Shown here: positions 9,403 to 17,989 of the stretch, one piece after another | Position numbering within the stretch: the stretch's first letter is position 1 | Layout of the letters: every line of letters starts with the position of its first letter | Assembly (NCBI GenBank): GCA_002713215.1 | Contig: PAVO01000008.1 | Span: forward strand, 1-33,788 | DNA from: Crocinitomicaceae bacterium | GTDB taxonomy: Bacteria > Bacteroidota > Bacteroidia > Flavobacteriales_G > Salibacteraceae | Direction: 5' to 3' | Length of the DNA: 33,788 nt | The notes under the pieces: model-generated | Told to the model about the DNA's origin: nothing | The model's input: only the letters and a program-made list of their open reading frames with translations | Database searches by the model: none | Program-made: the position numbers and the translations under genes

Positions 9403-10218
9403 TTAACTTTTAAGTGTTTTATCTGTTTGTTCAGCGCTTGGTTGAGTATCCTGTGCTGATTCTGGTGAATCAAAAAGTTTCATTATGTCATTGTCCCAGA
9501 GTTTGGTAATGTGGAATTTTATTTGCTGATCCTTTCCGTAATTTGATCGGGTTCTGAGTTGCAATGCGTAGTCATAGGTACTTCCTATCCAACGAAGTGA
9601 GAGCTTATTCCACCACCAACCATAATGGGCCTGAGTTTTTCTTATTTTACTTCTTGATTTCCCAAATGTGCTTAAGGCATGCGCGTGAAGCAGGGCATAT
9701 TTACCTGCCTTTTTCTTACCCACCTGTGCCATAATTTCAAAGGCAGAACAACCATTTAAATTTGCAATTATGGTATGCCATTTTCCATCGGCGGGAATGG
9801 TCGATAATTTGGCCGTACCCACTCTGCTGTCCGTTCCAAGTATTCCGTTTACTTCGAAATTCGTTTTGGGGTCAGTCGTATTCACACCCACATTTCCATT
9901 CTTATTGAAAAACAGACGGGGCTTTGCTTTTTCGTTCGGCATGGGCTGCATGATTCCCAAACCCTGCAATTCTTCGTTAAGCAATTCAAAAGTCCATTGT
10001 GCTTCGCTGTCTCGAATTTTACGATAGAACGATAGCAATCGATCCGATTCACCACCTTCCGGAGACAAAATTAGACCGTCGCTTAAATTTTTGGAAATGC
10101 CATCATCAACCTTATTGACCATAGAATCAATAAGGCTTGCAAAATTGTCCGCATTGGGCCGGTTTCCATTTTTGAAAACCAACTTCAAACTTTCTCTGTT
10201 TACCGGTTTATCGTCCAT
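9403..10218 (-). CDS. Fibre-like protein between the two large baseplate genes
   Basis: This 271-residue protein begins with KNGNRPNADNFASLIDSMVNK (about 16-36), a segment resembling fibre or structural proteins that use a FKTGxxPTxxxFxxLIDS pattern. It then has NGNVGVNTTDPKTNFEVNGI (about 110-129), close to the GxVGIGTxxPxxxLxVxG repeat common in tail fibres. The C-terminal half (about 135-250) is a compact domain rich in aromatic and basic residues (AHYGWWWNKLSLRWIG). No Pvc13-type fibre with shaft repeats and no endosialidase chaperone domain is present, so this is the best candidate for the target-recognition protein. It lies 6 bases after the J-like gene and 2 bases before the Pvc12-like gene. 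Function is inferred from the fibre-like motif and position. Confidence 0.6.
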   Translation of the reverse strand: MDDKPVNRESLKLVFKNGNRPNADNFASLIDSMVNKVDDGISKNLSDGLILSPEGGESDRLLSFYRKIRDSEAQWTFELLNEELQGLGIMQPMPNEKAKPRLFFNKNGNVGVNTTDPKTNFEVNGILGTDSRVGTAKLSTIPADGKWHTIIANLNGCSAFEIMAQVGKKKAGKYALLHAHALSTFGKSRSKIRKTQAHYGWWWNKLSLRWIGSTYDYALQLRTRSNYGKDQQIKFHITKLWDNDIMKLFDSPESAQDTQPSAEQTDKTLKS

Positions 10219-10224
10219 AATGAT

Positions 10225-13200
10225 CTAATTTTTATGCTTGAAAACAAAAATTGAATTGTTGGCTGTATCTTGTGGTTCTGGTTTCGGATCAGGCTTTGTT
10301 TTGTCATCCGGGTTATCTCCTACAATCATATCCAAACCAATTTCCAGGTGGCCAATACCAAGGTCCAGTTTTGTGTTGTTCTCCTGATTTCCGACCACGC
10401 TGATAATGTTATGTTGACTCACAGGAGAAAGGATTGACCAAGGCGTTGTTGCTTTTATCTGGTTTCCCTGTTCAAATTTTCCCAAACTAAATTGGTTAAG
10501 GCCCTTTCGCACTATATGCTCAATCGATAGTTTTTTAATGGTCATGATATAGGGTAAGTTTTCTATAAAACTGACCATCATGGTTGGTACTACACTTCCC
10601 CCTATACCTCCAAGTCCGTTGTCACTTTCAGAAACTGGTGAGAGGAAATCCGAAATATCACTGTTGAGTTTATTCAGATAATAACCGCCATTATCCTCGG
10701 GCCTGAATTCAACCATACAATTTACCAGCAGGTATTCTACGCTTGGATTAACTACTTCAATATCGATTAAAGAGCTTGCGTGTTGTTGCAGGAATGTCCT
10801 CATTTGAAAAAGAACATTTTCGCTGAAATAGTGACGCTCATTCCCGCTCCACCTTTTACTTAATACAATAACTTTTACTCTCCCTGGTACCTGTTGAAAG
10901 TATTTGTTGAAATTGGTACACTTAACCACTTTTACCTGGTCAAAATTCTCGAGAATTAACCGCTCGTAATCCCAAATTGAAACTGCCCTTGCTTTGTGCC
11001 TCAATCGCTCACTAATTCTCGTATACATTTGATCTCCAGATTCTGCTAAAACACCATTTCCCGACTCAGTGGGTTGCAAGACTTTTTTAATGTCGGGGAA
11101 TTTGCCTACCAGTTTTGTGATTTTATCCTTAGGAACAACTTGTCCCACAACTTCGGAATCGGTACTGTTACAAACCACTTCAACTGCATTCATAAAGATT
11201 CCCTTGATTTTGGGGTAATTTTCAACACCTGAATTGGTCGAAATGCGAATCCAAAAAAGAGAATTATCTTCTTTACCAAGTCCGTCTAGTCTCGGTAAAA
11301 TAAGTTCCACAATTCCTGATTTGGAAAACCCTAGGGTGTCGTCTCGAATTATTTCTCCATCCGCAAAGGGAAGCCATCCATTAACCAGAAAGTATTCCCA
11401 CGTTAAACCGTCGCTCTCAACTTCTACCGATGTACTTGATCTTAAAAACTGAAAGTAAATGGATACTGCCGTATTTGAGCTGACACCACTCAGGCCCAGG
11501 AATAAATAACCTTCTGAATCGAAGTTGCAAAGCAAGGTGCTTTTCCTAATTATTCCTTTTGTAATGGCCGTCTGCAAACCGAAGGGGGTAATGTGAAACA
11601 TTTCTCCCAGGTTTTCAAATGGTGTTTTTGGTTTAGATTGTTCGTTGTTGAATATTAAACGATCCGAAGCTTTGTATGAGATGGTAACGCCGGATACCTT
11701 GGGAGCTATAGGTTTATTAGGTAACGGAATTTGTACTTTATTGGTTGCGTTAAAGGTGGCAATGTTGGTGTAGTCCTTAAAATAAAGATCTCCCCCAAAT
11801 CCATAGCTGGGCGATGTGAGTGTGATTTTAATAAACCCGTCTTGTGTTTCAGCTGAATAGGTTAGTGGTGATTTTAAATCAAAATTTCGTGAGGTTACCA
11901 GGTTACCAAAATCATCAAAGTTTATGGTACTTGAATCGACTAACTGAACACTGGAATATCCTTGTGGAGTAAGGCAGTCTTTTGTTTGAAACAGGGATAC
12001 GGTGGAAATATCATCTGAATTGGTTGGCAGCCAATAACTGCTTGAAAGTACACTTATAGCAACCTGAAAAGACTCGTTGGTTATGGGTTGTGAATATCCA
12101 TCGTAGTAGGTGTCAAATCCACCAAAATCAGTAGGCAATGATTCCCATTCAAGATTAATGTTTAGCCCTTCGATTTTCTTTTGAAACAATTCGGGATATC
12201 CCATCATAAGAAAAGATCCCTTTAACGGAACAGGGCCAAACGCTTCAAAGGATTTATCCAGGGGCATTTTACCAATGTTATTGTAGAGCGAAACATTTTT
12301 TATCCGGTTCACTTCCACGTTAATGTCTATGCTGTCGATTAATACCCCCTTAAAAAAGGAATAGGCATATACCGGGGCATACTCATTAAGCTCAACTTTG
12401 ATTGAAGGCCACGTGAGCTGTTCCGTAATTTTAGAACTGGCTTCCAGTGCAGGGTCGGTTTCGTGTAGAACTAATTGAATAATGAAATAATCCTGGTTAT
12501 CTACATAATTAACACTGTAGCCTAGAAATTGCGCCCAACCCTTTTTAGTGGTGTAGCTAATTTTTAAGCTGTTGTTAAATACCTGATAGAATACCGTGTC
12601 CATGGTTGTTTTTCGGTTGTCTCGTATCTGTTTCAACAACTTCCAAAAAACATCCTGACCAGTATTGCTGTCCAGGTTAACCTGAAGTTCAATGGTTCGC
12701 TGACCTTCGTTCAAGATTAAAACCGGTGAGCCAATAATGAAGCCAACATCACCTACTTTATCCGCTTCAATTTGTATGTTTTGTACCGATTGTTTGTTGG
12801 CTCCAAATGCAAACCATTCATCCCTGGAGGATGCCTCTTTGCCTTTTGCCAGTAGCTTTTTTTTTTGGACGGAAGAGATCAATGGTTCATCTGTCCCTAC
12901 CGAAATGTATTTACTCGAGTTGAACAAGAGTGTTTGCATTTCCGCCAGTTCAATTTGATATAAAACCAATGGCTTAACGGTCTCGAAAGTGATATCTTCC
13001 TTGCTATCAAAGAGCTTGCCTGCCGACAAGGTGGTGCCCTTTTTAAGTTGCGAGTATTTTACTGTAGGTTTAAGTTCGAATGCAACTATAGCATCGGTTG
13101 ATTTTCCGTTGTAGTTCTTCTGTTGCAGAACTTCTTTGTAATAAAAATCCAAATGGCTTCTGGAAAGGTTGTTGATCTTCTCCTGAATGGTTTTATAAAG

Positions 13201-13869
13201 CATTGTAAACGTAATGTACATTGCGTTATTTGGCATGTGATTGCTTCTGGAAAGAATTCGATGCTCCAAGTACTCTTTAGTAAACTCCTGAATATGGATT
13301 ATTATTCGAAGAAAGTTGTGTAGCACTTCTGTAAAATCAATTTCTATTGGAGGTGGTTTAGTGCTAGGGTCAATTTTTCTACCAGAAGCAGGTACGTATT
13401 GAAGCTCTTTTAAATATTCTCTGTAAGGGGTGAGGTTGCTTTTTTGTTGGTTTAGCACGTCGACAATAACATTATTGATTTTATGTGCTAGTTTGTCTTC
13501 ACCTAAATTGCGTAACTGCTCATGCCACTTCTTGATTTTGTTGTACCACGTTGCAAGTGCGTCAATTACCGTCTGATCGGTTTCAGGATTATTACGTTTG
13601 GCATTGGCCAGGCTCTTAATTATCACCTCCAGATCGGTTAGTGGTTCATTAATTATGATAACCATATATATGACTGAATCGGCTTCAAGCAGCTTTTTCC
13701 AATTGCCATCTATTTTATTGTCGACATTGTAATAGTTAACGGTTTCCAGGTACGAAGCGATATACCCCAGTATATCCCAAAATGATCGTTGATCTATTTT
13801 GAATGGACTTTCCAACAGGTTCTTATCAGACCTCTTGCTTCTTAAAGTACCATTTCTTCTTATTTCCAT
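10225..13869 (-). CDS. Baseplate J-like protein (Pvc11/Afp11-like)
   Basis: The protein has 1214 residues. The C-terminal third contains a recognisable baseplate-J stretch (about 930-1010) with GDQMYTRISERLRHKARAVS, then DYERLILENFDQV and GRVKVIVLSKR. The N-terminal half begins with a helical region (QRSFWDILGYIASYLE) and continues through a long beta-rich middle. The final 30 residues are Pro/Lys/Asp-rich and probably flexible. It should pair with the 972-residue protein to build baseplate wedges. Its start codon overlaps the stop of the gp25-like gene by one base (TAATG), indicating translational coupling. The large size suggests added domains, as in cage-forming AlgoCIS baseplates (inference). 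Confidence 0.88.
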   Translation of the reverse strand: MEIRRNGTLRSKRSDKNLLESPFKIDQRSFWDILGYIASYLETVNYYNVDNKIDGNWKKLLEADSVIYMVIIINEPLTDLEVIIKSLANAKRNNPETDQTVIDALATWYNKIKKWHEQLRNLGEDKLAHKINNVIVDVLNQQKSNLTPYREYLKELQYVPASGRKIDPSTKPPPIEIDFTEVLHNFLRIIIHIQEFTKEYLEHRILSRSNHMPNNAMYITFTMLYKTIQEKINNLSRSHLDFYYKEVLQQKNYNGKSTDAIVAFELKPTVKYSQLKKGTTLSAGKLFDSKEDITFETVKPLVLYQIELAEMQTLLFNSSKYISVGTDEPLISSVQKKKLLAKGKEASSRDEWFAFGANKQSVQNIQIEADKVGDVGFIIGSPVLILNEGQRTIELQVNLDSNTGQDVFWKLLKQIRDNRKTTMDTVFYQVFNNSLKISYTTKKGWAQFLGYSVNYVDNQDYFIIQLVLHETDPALEASSKITEQLTWPSIKVELNEYAPVYAYSFFKGVLIDSIDINVEVNRIKNVSLYNNIGKMPLDKSFEAFGPVPLKGSFLMMGYPELFQKKIEGLNINLEWESLPTDFGGFDTYYDGYSQPITNESFQVAISVLSSSYWLPTNSDDISTVSLFQTKDCLTPQGYSSVQLVDSSTINFDDFGNLVTSRNFDLKSPLTYSAETQDGFIKITLTSPSYGFGGDLYFKDYTNIATFNATNKVQIPLPNKPIAPKVSGVTISYKASDRLIFNNEQSKPKTPFENLGEMFHITPFGLQTAITKGIIRKSTLLCNFDSEGYLFLGLSGVSSNTAVSIYFQFLRSSTSVEVESDGLTWEYFLVNGWLPFADGEIIRDDTLGFSKSGIVELILPRLDGLGKEDNSLFWIRISTNSGVENYPKIKGIFMNAVEVVCNSTDSEVVGQVVPKDKITKLVGKFPDIKKVLQPTESGNGVLAESGDQMYTRISERLRHKARAVSIWDYERLILENFDQVKVVKCTNFNKYFQQVPGRVKVIVLSKRWSGNERHYFSENVLFQMRTFLQQHASSLIDIEVVNPSVEYLLVNCMVEFRPEDNGGYYLNKLNSDISDFLSPVSESDNGLGGIGGSVVPTMMVSFIENLPYIMTIKKLSIEHIVRKGLNQFSLGKFEQGNQIKATTPWSILSPVSQHNIISVVGNQENNTKLDLGIGHLEIGLDMIVGDNPDDKTKPDPKPEPQDTANNSIFVFKHKN

Positions 13870-14333
13870 TACTGGTCTCCTTTATTAAGACTTTGGGTTA
13901 CTTGCTTGTGGTAGAGTTGTGGAATATCGGTACCCTCTACTTTGTAGTATGGGAATACCAGGTTGAACCGGGTGTTGGTTGTTTGTATGGAATAATCCAG
14001 CCTGATGCTGATAATGCCATCCTGATATTGGGAATGGTCTATAACAACTTCGTTTAATATAATACGGGGTTCGTAATTGATAATAGCCGTTCTAATCAAC
14101 TCACTGAGGAAGTGAATTTTTGAATTGGAAATCGACTCGAACAAGTACCGTTGAAGGTCAGATCCGTATTGCGGTAGCATTATCCGTTCTCCCAGACTTG
14201 TTCCCATAAGAATTTCCAGGGATTGTTTAATGTCTTCCTCTGCCTCAACCATGTCAATTCCTCCGTTATCATCGTTGTAAAACGTAGGAGGAAATCCCCA
14301 GCCTCTGCCTAAAAAAGATTTGTCTTTATTCAT
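13869..14333 (-). CDS. gp25-like baseplate wedge protein (Pvc9/Afp9-like)
   Basis: The 154-residue protein matches the GPW/gp25 family. It has the GERIMLPQYGSDLQRYLFE segment (48-66) and the signature EPR motif at residues 88-90 (NYEPRI). Family members are inner baseplate wedge proteins that link the baseplate to the first sheath ring. Length is typical. The gene starts immediately after the spike gene stop (no intervening base) and ends in a one-base overlap with the J-like gene. No unusual features. Confidence 0.94.
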   Translation of the reverse strand: MNKDKSFLGRGWGFPPTFYNDDNGGIDMVEAEEDIKQSLEILMGTSLGERIMLPQYGSDLQRYLFESISNSKIHFLSELIRTAIINYEPRIILNEVVIDHSQYQDGIISIRLDYSIQTTNTRFNLVFPYYKVEGTDIPQLYHKQVTQSLNKGDQ

Positions 14334-16181
14334 CTAGTTAATGTTTACCATGGTTCCTTTTACATTCGTTTGACCACTGCTGGTCATTGTACATTCTGTG
14401 TTTCCTGTTATTGAAGTTGTTTGGTTGCCTGTTAAATTAAGGGTGCCACCGGTGGCCTTTACCGATTGGTCTCCTGTAGCTTCAATGGTTGCTCCTTGAA
14501 TTTTTACTCCCTGTGCGGCTTTTAGCGTCAGGTCCGATTTGCTTTCTACGACAATACCGCTATCGTTCATTTGTATTTGATTTCCATTCTGATCGGTTAG
14601 GGTAATTCCTTTATCGTTATCACTCAATACCATTTTATTACCCCCAGAGGTCTGAACCGTAATATTCTTGTCTTCATCACTAATAACCATGGTATTTTCG
14701 CCAGGGGTCAATACCGTTATAATCTTCTTGTCATCATCAAATTTCAACTGTAGTTTGCTTTGAGTAACTAGTGTTTTAATGGTGTTTTTTTCATCAATTT
14801 GCGGAACAGGTGGAGGGAAACTCTTGCTGCTGTAGAGGCATCCCATAATTACAATGTCGGTCGGATCGTCATTGACGAAGGCCAAAATCACTTCATCGTT
14901 AACCTCGGGCATAAAAAAAGCGCCGATCCCATTTCCTGCATAGAAGGTTGAAATTCTTGCCCACACGGGATCGCTGTCCTTGCCCCAGGCTGGTACCGAT
15001 ACCTGAATTCTAAATTTTTTATCGGGGTCCGAGTCAACTTTGGTTACAACTCCAATTTGCAGGCCGGCAACTGAAGGAATAATGCCCGATGAACTCGGAC
15101 TTGAACTCGCATTTTTTTCGGCAAATGATGTTGGTTCAATTCCAATATTGGCCTTTGTGATCCATTTACCTCCATCAATGGAGTGGGTGATCCCAGTAAT
15201 AAATGAATTGCCATTAAAACGATCACTCAGGCCCAGGAGTTTAATGGTTGAATTAACCTTGGCTTTGGCTGTTCCATTGAAAGTAACATTTCCCTTAAAT
15301 CGGGACAAACTCAACCGCTCGTATATTCCGGAGGCCCATATTTTAAGCTCATCTTCAGTTAAACCTGCTGAAGTAGTAAGTTCCATTTTTCCAGCGGACA
15401 ATACTTCTTCCAGATCTGACTCAGGGATATTACCCATGGAGCTAAGGGTTGGATCTTCAGCCGTTCCTTTAATCATATCCTGATCATCAGAACTCCAGGC
15501 ACTGCATTCTACTCCTTCATATTGATCACTGCCGTCTACCTCGGTATCGAAATCGATCATGTCATAGCCAAATTGAACTTGTAATTCAGGTTCATCAGTT
15601 GGATTAGGTTTGGCTATAATTACCTCATCAACGTTGGTAGATACCTGCATTCCGTAGAGTCCTGCCCGGGTATTAATAAAATCCCAGTCAGTGCTATTTA
15701 CTCGTGGCAATTGCGGATTTTCAAATGATGTTGCGGTCACTTTTGGAGTAAATCCAGCATCATTTATGATTTTTTCCATTATAGCACTATCGGTCATTTT
15801 GCTGTATATGGTTGATTTTTTGCCCTTGGTTAGTTCGGCAGCTTTGTCCTTGAGGGTAATTTGTAAACTGGATACACTACCGCTATCTACCCTGATGGAT
15901 TGTTTGGTGACAACTCCCTTAAAAATAGGGTCGTTATCCGATTTGTAGCCTAGTTTAATTTCAATTTCGGCTCCCGGCTTAAATACATCAGAATCCGAAA
16001 TTTCGAAAGATTGGCTTTCTGCGCTTCCATCGCGAAATGTTATTTCGGCAGAGCCTATAACACCCACTTGTTGGGTTATGCTCATACTCATCACTTCATA
16101 CGATCCGGGAATAGGTGTTCCTCCCGATGATATCGCATAAGAAAATGCATTTGTTTCTTCAACTAACGGAGAGCTGGGCAT
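14334..16181 (-). CDS. VgrG/gp5-like central spike protein (Pvc8/Afp8-like)
   Basis: The 615-residue protein has a gp27/gpD-like N-terminal part (about 1-350) and a gp5-type OB-fold (about 375-450, GVVTKVDSDPDKKFRIQVSV and MPEVNDEVILAFVNDDPTD). A beta-helix needle of short repeating strands follows (about 475-615), rich in Gly, Thr and Ser (for example SDLTLKAAQG, GGTLNLTGNQT). It should form the trimeric spike, tipped by the PAAR-like protein encoded at 957-1346. The needle ends at MVNIN without an added effector domain. It starts 4 bases after the LysM gene and abuts the gp25-like gene. Confidence 0.92.
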   Translation of the reverse strand: MPSSPLVEETNAFSYAISSGGTPIPGSYEVMSMSITQQVGVIGSAEITFRDGSAESQSFEISDSDVFKPGAEIEIKLGYKSDNDPIFKGVVTKQSIRVDSGSVSSLQITLKDKAAELTKGKKSTIYSKMTDSAIMEKIINDAGFTPKVTATSFENPQLPRVNSTDWDFINTRAGLYGMQVSTNVDEVIIAKPNPTDEPELQVQFGYDMIDFDTEVDGSDQYEGVECSAWSSDDQDMIKGTAEDPTLSSMGNIPESDLEEVLSAGKMELTTSAGLTEDELKIWASGIYERLSLSRFKGNVTFNGTAKAKVNSTIKLLGLSDRFNGNSFITGITHSIDGGKWITKANIGIEPTSFAEKNASSSPSSSGIIPSVAGLQIGVVTKVDSDPDKKFRIQVSVPAWGKDSDPVWARISTFYAGNGIGAFFMPEVNDEVILAFVNDDPTDIVIMGCLYSSKSFPPPVPQIDEKNTIKTLVTQSKLQLKFDDDKKIITVLTPGENTMVISDEDKNITVQTSGGNKMVLSDNDKGITLTDQNGNQIQMNDSGIVVESKSDLTLKAAQGVKIQGATIEATGDQSVKATGGTLNLTGNQTTSITGNTECTMTSSGQTNVKGTMVNIN

Positions 16182-16185
16182 ATCG

Positions 16186-16857
16186 TTATTTTATTGGCGG
16201 TAGGTAGAGCTTGGTTCCCGGAGCCAAATTTCTAAAATTGACAATCTTATTGTACCTGGCGACTTCCATATAGTAGCTCGGATCGCCATACACGTTGTTA
16301 CATATGAGTGGCAAGGAATCGCCTTGCCGTACTTCTATTAAATGCGTTAGGTCTGGGGATTTGTTATTTGCTTCTTTTGAAAGGGTGGAGGCATCAATGG
16401 CTTTTACAAAAGAACAGGAGGCTTTTGCACGAAGCGGAATCCCGTTTTGCTGAAAGAGGGTGTATTCGAGTTTAAGCGAAGTAAGTTTACATTTAAACAC
16501 CAGTGTACCCCAGTTGATCACCAAATAATTGGGCTCGTGGATGTCTCCATTGTAATCGAAACACACCTTTTTGAACAAGGTAATTTGTGCCCCAATCGGG
16601 AGCTTGCTTACAGGCAATAGAGTAGGAGCATCAATGGCTCCGGTTGCATCGAATATTACATCAAAGGAAATGGTTTCAGGAGGAATGCCTTTGAACATTA
16701 GTGGAGTTCCCGGAGCGCCAACGGGGACATCTTCGTTGTAGTCAACCTTATGTTCATGTGTATAGGAAGCAGGGTTAATAATAAACACCGTACTCCAAGC
16801 CAATGGAATAGAAAACTTGTTGTCTTTAAATGAAGCTATTTTTAATCGATCATGCAT
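16186..16857 (-). CDS. LysM-containing CIS tube/baseplate protein (Pvc7/Afp7-like)
   Basis: This 223-residue protein has an N-terminal CIS-tube-type domain (about 1-165, with LMFKGIPPETISFDVIFD) and a C-terminal LysM-like domain (about 172-221, HLIEVRQGDSLPLICNNVYG to LAPGTKLYLPP). It corresponds to the gp53/Pvc7-type protein that joins the tube and spike complex to the baseplate. The LysM fold here is usually structural rather than peptidoglycan-binding (family knowledge). The ATG directly follows the stop of the DUF5908 gene (TAAATG). There is no signal peptide. Confidence 0.9.
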   Translation of the reverse strand: MHDRLKIASFKDNKFSIPLAWSTVFIINPASYTHEHKVDYNEDVPVGAPGTPLMFKGIPPETISFDVIFDATGAIDAPTLLPVSKLPIGAQITLFKKVCFDYNGDIHEPNYLVINWGTLVFKCKLTSLKLEYTLFQQNGIPLRAKASCSFVKAIDASTLSKEANNKSPDLTHLIEVRQGDSLPLICNNVYGDPSYYMEVARYNKIVNFRNLAPGTKLYLPPIK

Positions 16858-17016
16858 TTATCGCTCATTCATTCGATTCAACTCTTTTTTTATCTCTCGC
16901 CGGCATTCCTTGAGAATGTCTTGTTTTATTTTTCTTACATCAATATTATCCGACTTGGACTTGGGCGAATCTTGAACCTTAACTCGTATTACTAATTCTC
17001 TAATTTCTATTGCCAT
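16858..17016 (-). CDS. Small DUF5908 protein of the eCIS
   Basis: This 52-residue reading frame starts MAIEIRELVIRVKVQ and ends in a basic, helical segment (ECRREIKKELNRMNER). That layout, a short beta-strand start and a charged helix, is characteristic of DUF5908 proteins found between tube and LysM genes in Bacteroidota eCIS loci, the position occupied by Pvc6/Afp6. It fills the only space between the second tube gene (11 bases upstream) and the LysM gene, and its stop is adjacent to the next start. The molecular role is unknown to me; context suggests a small baseplate or tube-initiation component. Confidence 0.85.
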   Translation of the reverse strand: MAIEIRELVIRVKVQDSPKSKSDNIDVRKIKQDILKECRREIKKELNRMNER

Positions 17017-17027
17017 AGCTTATAATT

Positions 17028-17492
17028 CTAGAGTACTTTGAAATAACTGTAAGCGAATTCCATAGATTCAATTGCAATTTCGTTATTCATGGAATTGAAG
17101 TCTGAAATGGACCACTTTACGGGCCACGCATTAGCAAAACTCCATGATTTAAGCGGTGTGCCCTGTTCGTTCAGCAGTTTAACAACGATGGTTTTTGTTG
17201 TCATAGTTTCCGTAAGTGAAATTGGCCCCAGGGATAATCCTCCTGTTGGATCCAGGCACCATTTTGCAACTGCTGAGTCTTTGGCAACCAGCCCTCTTTT
17301 TAACACAAGGTTGGTGTATTTTACCTGGGTGGGAACCCTATGAATATAGGGGTTCCCACCTTCAGTAATTTCCTCTATACCCCTTTCCAATGCAATTCCC
17401 GATACTTCTTTAAAAGACGCATCGGACTTACCGGTTACCCCGGAAAAGGATAACTGAAAATAAAACGCAACGGGGGGATATACTTCACTCAT
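17028..17492 (-). CDS. eCIS tube protein, second copy (Pvc5/Pvc1-like)
   Basis: The 154-residue protein belongs to the gp19-like tail-tube family. Features include FYFQLSFSGVTGKSDASFKEV near the N-terminus, the GNPYIHRVPTQVKYTNLVLKRG segment, and SWSFANAWPVKWSISDFNSM followed by IAIESMEFAYSYFKVL at the end. It is clearly related to its 152-residue neighbour but diverged. In AFP/PVC-type systems one such protein forms the bulk tube and another the first tube ring near the baseplate. By position next to the DUF5908 and LysM genes, this one is the likely initiator (inference). Confidence 0.92.
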   Translation of the reverse strand: MSEVYPPVAFYFQLSFSGVTGKSDASFKEVSGIALERGIEEITEGGNPYIHRVPTQVKYTNLVLKRGLVAKDSAVAKWCLDPTGGLSLGPISLTETMTTKTIVVKLLNEQGTPLKSWSFANAWPVKWSISDFNSMNNEIAIESMEFAYSYFKVL

Positions 17493-17494
17493 GG

Positions 17495-17953
17495 TTAGGC
17501 GTTTGCAATGGTTACACCTTCATGAGCCAACTCCATGGTTTCTACCGCAACTTCATTAGCATCAGATTTTAAATCCGGGCTGGAAATTTTAGTAGGCCAT
17601 GCATTGGTCAACGTCCATGTCATAGTAGGAGATCCCTTTTCATCCAGCAATTGAATGGTAACGGTTTCTCTTTTTATCGTATTCATCTTAATGGCGTCAT
17701 ACCATTTCCAGAAGTTGTTGTCCTTAACAAAAACTCCTTTTTTGAGTGTTACATTACCCGTTTTAGCAATTCCCGGCATTTTAATGGTCGAAAACTGCTT
17801 GCTATCGCCGTGGCGATATTCTATGGGTTGTGTTTCAGTATCCAATCCTGAGATTTCCTGAAATGATACTGTATTATCTTGTGAGCCTAGTTTTACAGTA
17901 AAATAAAACTTCGGTAATGGCCACACATTATCTTGTACTGAACCGTCTGACAT
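17495..17953 (-). CDS. eCIS tube protein, first copy (Pvc1-like)
   Basis: This 152-residue gp19-like tube protein has FYFTVKLGSQDNTVSFQEISG near the start, MPGIAKTGNVTLKKGVFVKD in the middle and MTWTLTNAWPTKISSPDLKS followed by VAVETMELAHEGVTI at the end. It should stack as hexameric rings to form the inner tube inside the sheath. It lies directly after the sheath gene, across the largest gap in the operon (36 AT-rich bases, 17954-17989), and 2 bases before the second tube gene. The next-to-sheath position suggests it is the major tube subunit (inference). Confidence 0.93.
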   Translation of the reverse strand: MSDGSVQDNVWPLPKFYFTVKLGSQDNTVSFQEISGLDTETQPIEYRHGDSKQFSTIKMPGIAKTGNVTLKKGVFVKDNNFWKWYDAIKMNTIKRETVTIQLLDEKGSPTMTWTLTNAWPTKISSPDLKSDANEVAVETMELAHEGVTIANA

Positions 17954-17989
17954 AATTCAAATTTTTAAATTTTTAATAATGATTAATTA

